DNA of 64,000 bases from Lasiodiplodia sp. COLG20 (taxonomy: Eukaryota; Ascomycota; Dothideomycetes; Botryosphaeriales; Botryosphaeriaceae), in NCBI GenBank assembly GCA_009801085.1, contig VNWV01000001.1, positions 3,968,001 through 4,032,000 of the forward strand, read 5' to 3'. The translations under genes were made by a program, and so were the position numbers. A model generated the notes under the pieces. It did not search any database, was not told the origin of the DNA, and worked only from the letters and a program-made list of their open reading frames with translations. Every line of letters starts with the position of its first letter. The stretch's first letter is position 1. Positions 53,390 to 64,000 of this stretch are shown piece by piece.

Positions 53390-56300
53390 ATGAACGACCC
53401 TGAACAGGCCGCCAGGCGGTTGAGCCATGAAGACTACACAGTAGGGTGGATCTGCCCGCTGGAGGTTGAGCAGATCGTGGCCCAGGAGATGCTTGATGAA
53501 GAACACGAGCGGCTGCCACAGCCGGCCAACGATCACAACGTCTACACGCTCGGCAGCATCAACGGGCACAATGTCGTCATCGCAGGACTCCCCTCCGCCG
53601 GTAACAATCCAGCTGCAACCGTCGTTACGCAAATGCGCAACACGTTTGCGGAGCTGCGCTTCGGGCTCCTCGTTGGTATCGGTGGAGGAGTCCCCGCTTT
53701 TACCGATAACGGGCACATCCGTCTCGGCCATGTCGTTGTCAGCAAGCCTACTGGCGAGCACTCGGGGGCCGTGCAGTACGACCACGGCAAGGCTGAGGCA
53801 GGCCAGTTCCGCCGGACCGGCTTCCTCGCTGCACCGCCTACCGTCCTGCTCAACGCAGCCCAGGACCTCGCAGTAAGACGCTCGCGGTCGAGGACGGATC
53901 CGCTTCTCGCGCACCTGAGCAGAATCGATACGACTATCCGCGGATTGCGACGTTACAAGTATCCCGGAGCCGACAAGGACCACCTCTACAGAGCCGACTA
54001 TGTTCACCCGGAGCCGAAGGTTTCGTGTCAAAAGTGTGGATGCGATCCGAGCCAGCGAGTTGATCGCAGCAGCGACGACAGCGACGAGGAGGATGGAGAG
54101 AACGGAGAAGAGATAGTGGTCCACCGGGGTACGATCGCGGCTGGGGAGTTGGTCGTGAAGGACGGGTTGCTGCGCGACCAGTTGGCCAACCAGTACGGCA
54201 TACTTTGTTTCGAGATGGAAGCGGCTGGGGTTCTGGCCGATTTCCCCTGTCTTGTTATACGTGGTATTTCGGATTACTCTGACTCCCATAAGAACGACAA
54301 GTGGCATGGGTACGCCGCGGCAACGGCTGCGGCGTACGCGAGACAGCTGTTCTTTCATATGCCCGTGGATGAGGTCAGGAAATGCAGGATAGCTGAGAGC
54401 GGTTAGTAGCTACATGTTTGAGCCGTTATTTATCATTTTTTTTTTCGGCTGAAAACTCCATCTGCTGCGCCTATTTAGATTAAATGAGGCTAATTAATGG
54501 GTAGATGTTAAGCAATTGATAATACGCACCAACCATCTCGCTCGGGACAGCCGGGAGCGAAAGCTAAAACAGTGGCTCGACCCTCCAGACACATCAGCGG
54601 CTTACAAGAACGCAAGAGACCTGCATCAAGCTGGAACATGCCATTGGTTTCTGAGCAGCGAGATGTTCAGTAGATGGAAAGACGGTCACATTCCACTAAT
54701 ATGGATTCATGGAATTCCAGGAAGTGGGAAGACGATTTTAAGTTCCTCCATCATAGACGAAGTCGCGACGAAAGCTCAAGATCCCGCTGACGTTGTTTTG
54801 TACTTTTACTTTGAGTACAAAGCGAGCGGTAATGTTACATTTGATGGCATGATCCGCAACTTTGCCGCACACCTCTTCCCAAAGAAAAAGGAGGCACAAG
54901 ACGCGCTACAGAGCTTATATGATAACAACCACAACGGACTTCCGCCAACGAAAGACCTTGTCAAGGCCTTCGAATCAATGGTCAGTCACTTCAATCGGGT
55001 CCAGATCGTGATTGATGGGTTGGATGAGATCAAACATCGCAAAGATCTGGATACTCTGCTTGAGTGGATCAAGGCTACAGCAGACGCTCCCAACGGACGA
55101 ATCCGGCTGATTGTCACCAGCAGAAAAGAAGAGGATATTGACTTGCTCTTGGGCAATATGGGAGAGACAGTTGTCCTGTCACGAGACGTGGTGAAAGGCG
55201 ACATCAAAAAGTACGTTGAAAAAAGGATACGTGAGAGTCCAGATTTGCAAAAGTGGAATGGGTCACCCAAAGCTCTGGAAGCCATAGAATCAGCTCTTGT
55301 TGAAAGGTCTGATGGAATGTAAGCACAAAACAAAACCAACCGGGTTGTATATCGTTCTAACGAGAGACTTCCAGGTTTCGATTAGTCTTCTGCCAGCTTG
55401 AAGAACTGCGCACCTGCTGCAACTATGAAGACCTAGTTGAAACGTTGCAATCTTTACCCCAGACACTGGAGGACACCTATACTCGAATTCTGGATGGATT
55501 TGTTTCAAAGAGGCAAAGACAACGAGCTATCACTATTCTTCAACTCTTACTTTTCCACAGTGATCTGCTCAGCACAGAGATGGCACTGGACGCAATCATC
55601 ACCGATCCTTCACAGGATCTGGCATTTGATCCTATCAATCGATTCCCATCACAGCGTGACCTAGCCAGGGTATGCGGCGCCCTTGTCACTATAGACTGGC
55701 TACGGCCAGAAAAGCCATCTGGTGTTCTCCGCATCGCGCACTTCTCTGTTCGGGAGTACTTGACTTCAAATAAAATCCCCCCAGATTTCCAGAACGCACT
55801 CAAACAACCCGAGGCAGCTATCTCTTTCACGAAAATCAGTCTTGGCTATCTGCGCCACATACCAAAATTTCCATGCTCCGTGGTAGAGCGTATAACGTAT
55901 CCCTTGACTGGTTTCGCTATGCAATTGCCATATTTTGCATATGGGCTACATGAGGAAGAGAGCGTAGTAAAGGAAATCGCGCATTTCTTCACGTCTGATG
56001 CATATCACTCTTTTGTGCGACTGTACAACAGATGGGATAGCATCAAGACTGACTACTACGCTGAATTTCCAGATGTTTCAGATCATCTGTGGATCCTGAG
56101 CTCACTTGAGTTGGACGATTACTTGCTTCCAACGATGACTGGGGACGACTCGTCATATCTGCTAAATCAACATGTCGAAGCGCCAAGTATGGAACCAAGG
56201 CATTCAGAGAATACAACGATCCCGCTCTCTAGCACTGCACCGAGATTGAATTTGGGAAGGCTGAGACCCAGCTTTTCAGAGTTCGATCCTCTCATTCGTA

Positions 56301-58590
56301 TATGTGGTGGTTCGTGCAAGCCCCGCGTAAGGGAAGAGACGGCACTTTACCTTGCAGCACGAAAAGGGTGGTCTTCGATCGTCGAAGCTCTTCTTCTGCA
56401 TGACTCTAAAAGTCATATCCAGGGAGGAGAGCATGGCACAGCTCTAAACGCAGCGATGTACTTCGACAAACCAGATGTGGTCGATATCCTTCAGAAGCAC
56501 TACGAAAACACACTCGACCCTCAGCATTTCACTTCCGCAGTCTTGAACACTATGAAGTGCGAGATAGGGCTCTGGAAGTCCGAAAAGTTTCACGATTGGC
56601 TGGAGAAACCCTTTTGGTTGCAGAAGGCTTTGAACAGGCTTGCATTTGGTCACAGTGGCTTTGGCGAGGTCCTACGAACTGCCTTACTCTATGGCGACCA
56701 GGACCTTGTGGATTGGACTCTTGAAAACAGTCCGTCACTTGTTTCACAGGGGGTTATCGAGAGCACAATCGTCGATACCCTCCGGTTCTGTGAGGTCCAC
56801 CACGTAGAGACCATCTTACGTATGGTGAACGACTCGAGTCATGAGAACTTAGCAACACGAAGTCTCATAGGAACCCATGATGGAAAGTATCGTAGGTCAG
56901 ATTTGCACTGGGCCGCAAGCAAGGGATACGTTGGTGTCACACTATCCTTAATTAAGTTGCGAGGCGCAGATATCCACCTCAAGGATAGATTTGGCGAGAC
57001 ACCTCTCCATTGCGCTGCACGAGAAGGACAAACTGAAGTCGCAAGAATCCTAATCAGTCACGGCGCGGACACTGAGGCCGTCGATGATTCTTTTAGAACC
57101 CCTCTCCTTTCCGCTTTCCTGCAAGGCCACCATCACACATGTCAGATATTCTCACCCACCGAACTTGGGTTACCATTGGATGAGTTCCGTGAACTCGATA
57201 CGGAAGTAGGTTCTATACCATATGATAAAGACTCCTCATTCACAGTGGGAGAGACTACTCATGTGTGGTTTTTGGACCCCCAGAAGTTCATGTATTAAAT
57301 AACCGAGAGGCTAACTCCTTTGCGAACAGATAAAATCTTTCGACTTCTGTCAGCTCATCGACAATCAGCTTAAACTTTCCAAGAGGGATTCAATATTCCA
57401 ACTGGCTTGTCAATTACGCTATTCCATTCTGTCCTGCGAACTTATGACCGTGTCGGCGTTGCTGCAAGACCCACGTGGTTTTCAGATGCTCAACACGGAC
57501 TTTTGCAGAGAGGAAATGTCAACTCCTCTTCATATAGCAGCCAGGATACCGTCTCCCGAACTTTTTGAGATCCTGATAAATGCTGGGGCTGATCCTTCTC
57601 TTAGAGATATACATGGCCGCACTCCTTTGCATATTTTGGCAGCACCAGAACGGAGAACTTCGGGGAATATCCGTATACTTGAAGCGCTTGTCAAGAAAGG
57701 TTGGAGTCTCGATGATCCAGACAAGCAAGGGAAAACCTGTCTTGATGCACTCCAGGTAAGCCATATGTTCCTTAATTTGAACCCCATTCGTTGGTCGCTG
57801 TACTGAGGTCATTCGAAATTAATTTCTACTTCAGATCCAACATGAATGTGCGGACAAAATGACTTGTCTTCATTACGCTGCCCAAGAAGGCTGTACAGAG
57901 ATTGCAAAGATGCTTCTGGATCTTGGAGCGGATCTCGGCGTACAGAGCACCACCGGCCAAACTCCTCTTGACTGCGCCAGGATTGCTGGTCATCTGGACG
58001 TGTTCGGAATCCGGCTCGATCCGCTCACTGCTTCATCGAAGATGAAGCACATTAACAGCGCGCCAGAGACCACGCTTCACGAAGATCGCTTAACGGAACC
58101 ACCAAAACACCGTCCCACGACCATAGCCTCGGCCCTAAAGCTCCACAAGGCTGTGCATGCCAAAGATGTTGGCACGGTCAGTGAGTTACTCGAGACGCCA
58201 GATGTCGATCTCACCTTCGTGAATCTGGTGGACTCTACCGGAAAATCAGCTCTGCATTGGGCAGTCGAGATAAGAAGCCACAGGCTTGTTCAACTGTTGT
58301 TAGAATATGGCGCAATTGCAAAATCGGAGGATTATGAGGGACATAACATGTCTGCCAACTATCATGCCAACATCAAGGACGTTGAAGGAAAGACTCCACT
58401 ACATTATGCTGCGGAGACGGGTCAACTCAGACTTGTGAAAACTCTTATTGAAGAAGGAGCGCATACATGGGTGTTGGATAATCAGGCACGAACCCCTCGA
58501 GAGTTGGCTGATATTAGATTCCATCGAGAAATCGCGGATTGGTTGAAGAATTATGGGAGCAGAAAGCGAAAGTTGCAAAGTATTGAATAG
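53390..58590 (+). CDS. Phosphorylase-NACHT-ankyrin NLR-like protein, 5 exons
   Basis: Exons 53390-54401, 54505-55318, 55375-57262, 57330-57755 and 57835-58590 give 1631 residues in one frame. Residues ~15-335 are a PNP_UDP-type nucleoside phosphorylase domain ([66 protein letters not shown]). An acidic insert (DDSDEEDGENGEE) sits inside it. The NACHT NTPase has P-loop IHGIPGSGKTILSSSI near residue 407 and Walker B QIVIDGLDEI near 506. Several ankyrin repeats follow, for example GETPLHCAAREGQTEVARIL, MTCLHYAAQEGCTEIAKMLL and GKTPLHYAAETGQLRLVKTL. The intron 3 donor could be 57206 instead of 57263; both keep the frame. Known fungal NLRs of this build are linked to non-self sensing; ligand unknown. 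It is the intact counterpart of the 24835 gene. Confidence 0.9.
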
Positions 58591-60283
58591 TTAGGCGTTC
58601 GAGAATCCATCTGACAGAAATTCGATCATCTCTCATTTCTTTCTCGCGGAAAGACATATGTCATTGTTGGAGGTAAAGTGTGCTATTACTCTCAGAAAAA
58701 CGCCATATTAGGTGGACATTTAGATTTAGAAGCTAAATATGGAGAATTCCTCTTATAATGTGCCATACCTCGTCCTGTCAGTGTATTTATATGTCCATGA
58801 AAGCACGAGTCTTCGGTGAAACACGGAAAAGCGAGCCTTTATTGACTTAGACTCACGAGGGAGCCGCTACCATACGGCAGAGCACAAATGGTGACGGTTG
58901 TACATGCCAACCTCAAATAATCAGCTTTTCGTATTACTAGGGAGGTACTAGGGAGGTAAAAGACAATGATCATCCATTCCCCTTTTCCAAAAATACTTTT
59001 CGCACTGCCACCGGGAACTCTTGCCGTTTTTTCAAGTACGAGGAAATTCTTCTACTAAAAGTTGGAAAGATCAGCAAACGCTTTCCCACCGGCTATCTCC
59101 GACGTGTCCACACTTGAATGCTACGTAGGAGCTCGTTGCATTGTAGGTCTTATGCTCCGGTAAGAATTAGTGGTGAAACTGTTGCAGTGGAGTTTGTCGT
59201 GGCTGACCAGCGTTGGCGGATCAACAACGCAACTTCTTAGCAGTATACTCATCGACTACGAACGTGCTTACGATAAAAGATGAAAGGATCGTAGATAATA
59301 TCCATGGTTTGTATCGATGAGTGAACAGGAGGTTAGGTTTGGCGCAGACGTTGGAGGTCGTGCGTACAGGTGGACGAATTGAGACCGTGCCTTCGTAGGG
59401 CTGATTCCCCAGGTTTTTTTACGTAACGCGATTATTGACATTTAGACCGGTGTAGAGAAGCTTTGTGGCTTCCGGTCGAATGATCATACTCGCAGTCAGC
59501 ACGTACTTCAGGGGTTCCCCCACTCGGCAGCGGGGCCAGCCCTGCAACACCAAGTTCTTGCGAACATTCTGTACTCCCGCTCGTATGCCATGATCAGCTT
59601 GCGATAGAAAACATCCGATTGATCAGCGAGATGGTGTCGTGTTGTACGATGCAGTGGGGCGCATTGCGGCTGTGGCGCCCAGCCAGCGGGACAATGGCGC
59701 AGGCTAAGCTTTTGGCGCAACTTCAACAGTCTTGCTTTTAAGACATGGGTCAGTACCATATTCAGCCAAATGAACAATACTGCTGGATAACGGAAATCGT
59801 CATATGTCCCAAGAAAGCCTGCACTTAACAGCTATACAACACAAGCCGCGACTAATCATGTTGTAGTTCTTGTTCGTATTCCTATGATCCAAGCTCTCCG
59901 GAGCACAGTCAAGCTTTAGATCCGGAACCTGCGGGTCTGCGACTGGGCCATAAACTCTGGGACCCTTGCGTAGCGCTCGTACATTCCATGTGCTGTAGAC
60001 TTCAACCCGGTGAATAGCAGTGGTTGCCGCCGATACCCAAGCATCGGGATTATACGAGCGAACGGGGCACCCGGTCTCCCGCGACGCCACCAAGGGGCCA
60101 TGACGTCAATATTATCTTTAGCTACCTTGTACGAGAGGCATAGCCTCCGGACACACATCAACGAAGTATAAGAAGACTGCCCAATCCCTCCTCTACGACG
60201 CCACCAGCAGCAAGCAACTCCAAACAACTCCCACACTCGCTTTCCACAGCCACTCGCTACCAACCAAACAACCTCCAGCCAAA
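58591..60283. other. 1.7-kb intergenic region
   Basis: No gene recognised; an 89-codon minus frame at 59508-59777 has no family. A direct duplication of ACTAGGGAGGT occurs near 58938-58959. The last 100 bp are a CA-rich leader of the secreted protein gene. Confidence 0.5.
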
Positions 60284-60902
60284 ATGAAGACCGCCATCGT
60301 TTTCGCCTCCGCCCTGGCCTCGGCCAGCAGCGCTCTCGCCGCTCCCACCGAGACCTGGTACAGCATCGCGGCCTCTGCCCCCAACACGAAGATCGACGGC
60401 GTCGTCATCGGCGCCTCCGCCGAGTCCTTCTACATCAGCAAGCCGTCGACCTCTTCCTGCGGCGACGTCAACCCCTACATCACCGTCAACTCTGGTGGCA
60501 ACATGCTGTTCTACAACGACGGCACCAGCAACCAGCAGCAGGGTACGTGTCAACACAACCCCCCCCAACCACCCAAACTCCCCGCAAGCGTCTCGCTAAC
60601 CTTCTTTTGCGGCAGGCTTCGTCAGCATCCTCGAGGACGGCACCAAGGGCCTGCTCCGCTTCACCAAGGGCGACAACGGCGGCGACACGCACTTCTCCAT
60701 CGCCGGCTCCGAGCAGGACCAGCTGAAGGTCATGTACGACGGCGACGCCAACTGGCTCGCCTGCCCCGACAACGGCGCTGCTTTCTACATCTACTCCGCC
60801 AAGGTCCAGCCCAACCCCCCGAACAAGGCCAACTGCATCCCCTTCGAGATCAAGGTCACCCAGGCCTACAAGAACCCTGACAAGGTCTGCACCTACCAGT
60901 AA
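60284..60902 (+). CDS. Small secreted protein, possibly PhiA/cell-wall-like, 2 exons
   Basis: Exons 60284-60542 and 60616-60902 give 181 residues; the 73-nt intron starts GTACGT and ends GGCAG. MKTAIVFASALASASSALAA is a signal peptide. The mature part has SIAASAPNTKIDGVVIGASA and later FYISKPSTSSCGDVNPYITV, then FYIYSAKVQPNPPNKANCIP near the end, with four cysteines. This pattern recalls the fungal PhiA / IgE-binding cell-wall protein family in layout, but the match is weak and from memory. Codon use is very strongly biased to C-ending codons, typical of highly expressed fungal genes. Function is otherwise unknown. Confidence 0.75.
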
Positions 60903-62840
60903 GCGGGTGGTGATGTGAAGGGTTGGGGGTGTGGAGGGGGGAGGGGGGAGGCGGAGGCGGAGTGGGGATGAGGAGGGGGCAGTACGGGGACGTATGGGAA
61001 TATTGTGTGCGAGGATATGCGCCATGGCAACGTAATGTTTAAGAGTAAATTGTCACATCCATCAATGCACTATGTTCGACTATAACTCAATTGCTCCTGG
61101 CTACGTGGAAGCGAGATGTCTATGGCGCATATTCCTGGTGCAGCTCTCACGGCTCAAGAGTGGATTCCATCTGCTGCAGTCTGGCGATTACATATCTTGG
61201 AAGAAATAAACGATATATGTGTATTAAAGCTATACGTATGCATGGCGTGAACCAAAAATAAATGCATGCTAGCCTTCGGCTGTGATGTAAACCTGTTGAA
61301 ACCAAGGGGTTGTGGAGGGCAGCACTACCCGGCTTACCGCATGCGGCAATTCGGGAGAGGCCGGATTCATGAGGCAAACATGTAGCTTTGTGTGAAGGAC
61401 TGCAGGCTGCGGCCAACTAACGTCATCAAGCGCTTCCTGAAGCCTGCTATCTTCGCAAAAGAAAAAAGATTCCTCGAGAGCATGACGCCAGCAATGGATT
61501 CTTGTACGTGTTGGTCATCAGCGTGGACGCACGTCGGCCAGCCAACACGCCGAACTCCGGTGGGAATCGAAGCAGTCGAACCCGCGTTACATGTTCACTT
61601 GAGCATTCTGAGTAGATTTTAGAGAACAGGAGATCAGACTTGGCTTTATATGTGGAGCGACGACCGGTAGCGGCTAGCGGTCAGCACCGACCGTTGGGCC
61701 TCTCCGCACCAGGCCTAGCGGCCGCCTGCCTAGCCGATAGCCTGTCTCAACTTCATGCCATTCCCACGCGCCGTCAATCCCTCCATTTTCCACCTCTCTA
61801 TGCCATTGTGTGCTGTGCTCTTCATTCGGCTTGTCGGCCGGAGATGAGGCAATGAGGCGGCAGGGGAAGCTTGACGGCGGCGTCAGTGTGCGAGAAGACA
61901 GTTTAAATGCTCGCTGGCCGGCTCACGCAATCTTTTCTGTCTCGAGGGTGCATGGGCTGGGATGAAAAGGTGAGCGAGTACTGAGAAAGAGCTTGGATTG
62001 CACCAGAAGCGAATGTGACGAGAATATCGCCATGAATCTGCCGGGTCGACAGAGCGGATGGCGCAGCATTCATTTCGTTGTCGCACGAACTGCACTGAAA
62101 AACCAACTCGTCACGAAATACGGCTCGCTGTAGTTGTGCTAGCAGAGAGGAGATGCAGACCTGGATCGATCTCGCCCAGCTACCGAATGCGAACATGGAG
62201 AGCTTGATACGAGCTTGAGGGTGTCCGGTGGCATCAGCGGAAGCGTTGTGACTGCTGCGAAGGATGACACTGCTGAGTCCGGCGCTGCGGTCTTGGGGGC
62301 CTGTTCGTGGCGTGCAAGCATGGCAAGGAACTCGCTGCCGAAGCTTCAAACTACTGAGCATCAGTGCCGCGGCCGAGGCGAGAGAATGACGAGACCGATT
62401 TGTCCGATCTTGCTACTTTCAGGCGTTAGGGGTTCGCTCTTTGGACTCCGGAAGGTGCAAGGTTGGGTGCTGCTTCCTCACAAGGCAGTCCAGCGAACAT
62501 GCCCCGCCCACGCATACGCATCCTCGACTCCCGTCTGTCCTCGCTATCTAGCCACGTATCTCCCGATCGACGACTTTTTTTGCGCCAATCTTTTCTTCTG
62601 CCTGTCCTGCTCCCGCCATCGCCGTCGTCACGTCCAGGCTGCCTCCGGGTGCGTCCCAGCTTTGGGCCCCCATCAGACTCACCACCACCCTCCCACGGCT
62701 CCCCTGCTCCGCTGTCGTCCCCGCCAAATTCAGGCCTGTCTGTGGTGGCTCCAATATTTGGACCACCGATCAGAGTCTCGACAACCACCACCCGCCGCTC
62801 CACTCCCGCTCAGTCACCGCCCAGACGCCTCTCCGCCATC
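60903..62840. other. 1.9-kb region upstream of the Arg-rich protein gene
   Basis: No gene recognised. The frame of the downstream gene stays open back to an ATG at 62499, so part of 62499-62840 could be coding. Confidence 0.5.
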
Positions 62841-63429
62841 ATGCCTCGCATACGCGGCAACCGGCCCGCCCCAAGCTTCCCCTGGGCGGAGCTCAAGCAC
62901 GTGACTGGCCGCATTGGAAGATACTTCAAATACCACACCATCGGCCGCGCCCAACGCTTCCTTGGCAAGCTGCCACTCATCTCTTGGTGAGCCTATCCCT
63001 CTCAATTGTAGACTTGGCTGGCGAGCAAGTAGGCTGACAGTATCTAGGCCGTTCAACCGTGCCCGCGTCCTCGCCCGCGCCCTCGCCCGTGCTCGCAACC
63101 GCCGCAACCGCCGTGCTCGTAGGGAAGCCCGTGAAGCAGCAAACAACAACAATGACAACAGGGAGACTTTGCCTTCTCCGCCACGCACTCCCTCTCCCGC
63201 CCGCCACTCCGAAAATGGAGGCACTGCTGAGCAGACCAGCCCCTATGGCTCTCCAAGTGCACAGCTGCTCTTTGAGCAAGCTCAGCGACCACTGCCAGCA
63301 GCATCAGTAACACTAACATCGCCGCCACCGCCAGCTCCTCGCCGCAAGACCCGCTTGCTTGCTCAGGTAGACCCGGGCAACATTGTGAATGGCGGCCGCG
63401 TCAGGCGCCAGACACAGCGCTATCAGTAG
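62841..63429 (+). CDS. Arg-rich protein of unknown function, 2 exons
   Basis: Exons 62841-62986 and 63048-63429 give 175 residues; the 61-nt intron starts GTGAGC and ends ATCTAG. The start was chosen at MPRIRGNRPAPSFPWAELKH; an in-frame ATG at 62499 would add 114 Ser/Pro-rich residues and cannot be excluded. The first part (GRIGRYFKYHTIGRAQRFLG) is basic and helical. After the intron comes a run of Ala-Arg repeats (ARVLARALARARNRRNRRAR) and then an Asn-rich, Pro/Ser-rich tail ending VRRQTQRYQ. The whole is highly basic, suggesting nucleic-acid binding or a disordered protein. No family recognised. Confidence 0.55.
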
Positions 63430-64000
63430 CCACGTAGGGATGAGCATGGGCATGGGATCGTGAGGGATGGGGTTTGTAGAGGTTCGCTCCGAATGACATT
63501 GTGTCTCCCCCGTATGACTCGCTATGCATCCTTTGCGGCTACGCACACCTCTTTGACCTCCCAGACTATCGCTATTCCTTAGCCTGCGCCTGCGAATATC
63601 GTATTCTGGCATTAAGAAGCAGCAGGTGACCATAATTTGCAATGCGACCAAAGGCTTACCACCTACTTACCGGTTGCTACCAAGATTAACAGTAATATAT
63701 TACTTTTTTGATTTAATTTAGCTTCTCTCGATCAACAGTAATATATTAAAGTAACTCTCCATGTTAACGAATGAACTCTCTCTGCCGTACTCTCTAGAAA
63801 GTAATAGTAAAGATTATCAATATAAATATTAGAAAAAGAGTCTGGTATAAAGTGGCTATAGGGTATATACGCTGCTAAACTTTTGAATAATACTACTACC
63901 ACCAACTCTATAGAGTAGTATCTCCGGAATTATGCACCCATAATATGATAATTTCAGAGGGAAACGGAAGCAAGTCAGTATACTAAAAAATGATCATGAT
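63430..64000. other. AT-rich tail of the window
   Basis: From about 63660 the composition drops sharply in G+C. It carries the direct repeat AACAGTAATATATTA (63688-63702 and 63734-63748) and many TA-rich words. No gene. It may be the edge of a decayed transposon or RIP-affected block that continues outside the window. Confidence 0.5.
63688..63748 (+). repeat. Direct repeat pair in the AT-rich tail
   Basis: AACAGTAATATATTA occurs at 63688-63702 and 63734-63748, 46 bp apart. Confidence 0.7.

Noticed and set aside
53267..54358. 363-codon minus-strand frame over the phosphorylase domain
   Set aside because: Antisense shadow; the plus strand carries conserved phosphorylase motifs.

Overview
The window looks like nuclear DNA of a filamentous ascomycete (Pezizomycotina). 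Genes are split by short GT-AG introns of about 50-150 nt, with branch-like CTAAC or CTTAC motifs and one GC-AG intron. They encode families typical of that group: Zn2Cys6 regulators, HET-domain proteins, NACHT and ankyrin NLR-like proteins, a rhodopsin-like fungal membrane protein, a 2EXR protein and secreted hydrolases. I cannot place it in a class or species from sequence alone. For nearly every multi-exon gene the exon sum was checked to be divisible by three.

Layout. 1-12 kb is mostly metabolic: a secreted DAPG-hydrolase-like protein, a flavin monooxygenase, an alpha/beta hydrolase, a seven-helix membrane protein, deoxyribose-phosphate aldolase and a Zn2Cys6 regulator. 12-21 kb holds a long ankyrin protein with a SesA/Helo-like N-terminus, a small secreted protein, a large secreted SGNH hydrolase and an unrecognised 112-residue protein. 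21.8-28.2 kb is a head-to-head pair, a HET-domain gene and a phosphorylase-NACHT gene, each interrupted as read. 28.5-38.7 kb has a 2EXR protein, a zinc alcohol dehydrogenase followed by a second Zn2Cys6 regulator, a tautomerase-like gene with a frame break, an orphan HET C-terminus and a multi-pass membrane protein. 38.9-43.6 kb has an intact HET gene and a GH79-like glycosidase. 46.3-49.6 kb has another unrecognised small protein and a decayed ankyrin-SPRY gene split by a 736-bp hAT-type element with a perfect 8-bp target duplication. 51-58.6 kb has a secreted alpha/beta hydrolase and an apparently intact phosphorylase-NACHT-ankyrin NLR. The last part has a small secreted protein, an Arg-rich protein and an AT-rich tail.

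The most notable theme is density of non-self-recognition genes: three HET-derived loci, two phosphorylase-NACHT NLRs, a SesA/Helo-like ankyrin gene and an ankyrin-SPRY relic, in intact and broken versions. The HET/NLR head-to-head pair resembles the paired layout of some known fungal incompatibility systems. Functional pairing is inference. Three frame breaks coincide with homopolymers in otherwise well-preserved genes, so sequencing error must be excluded before they are called pseudogenes.
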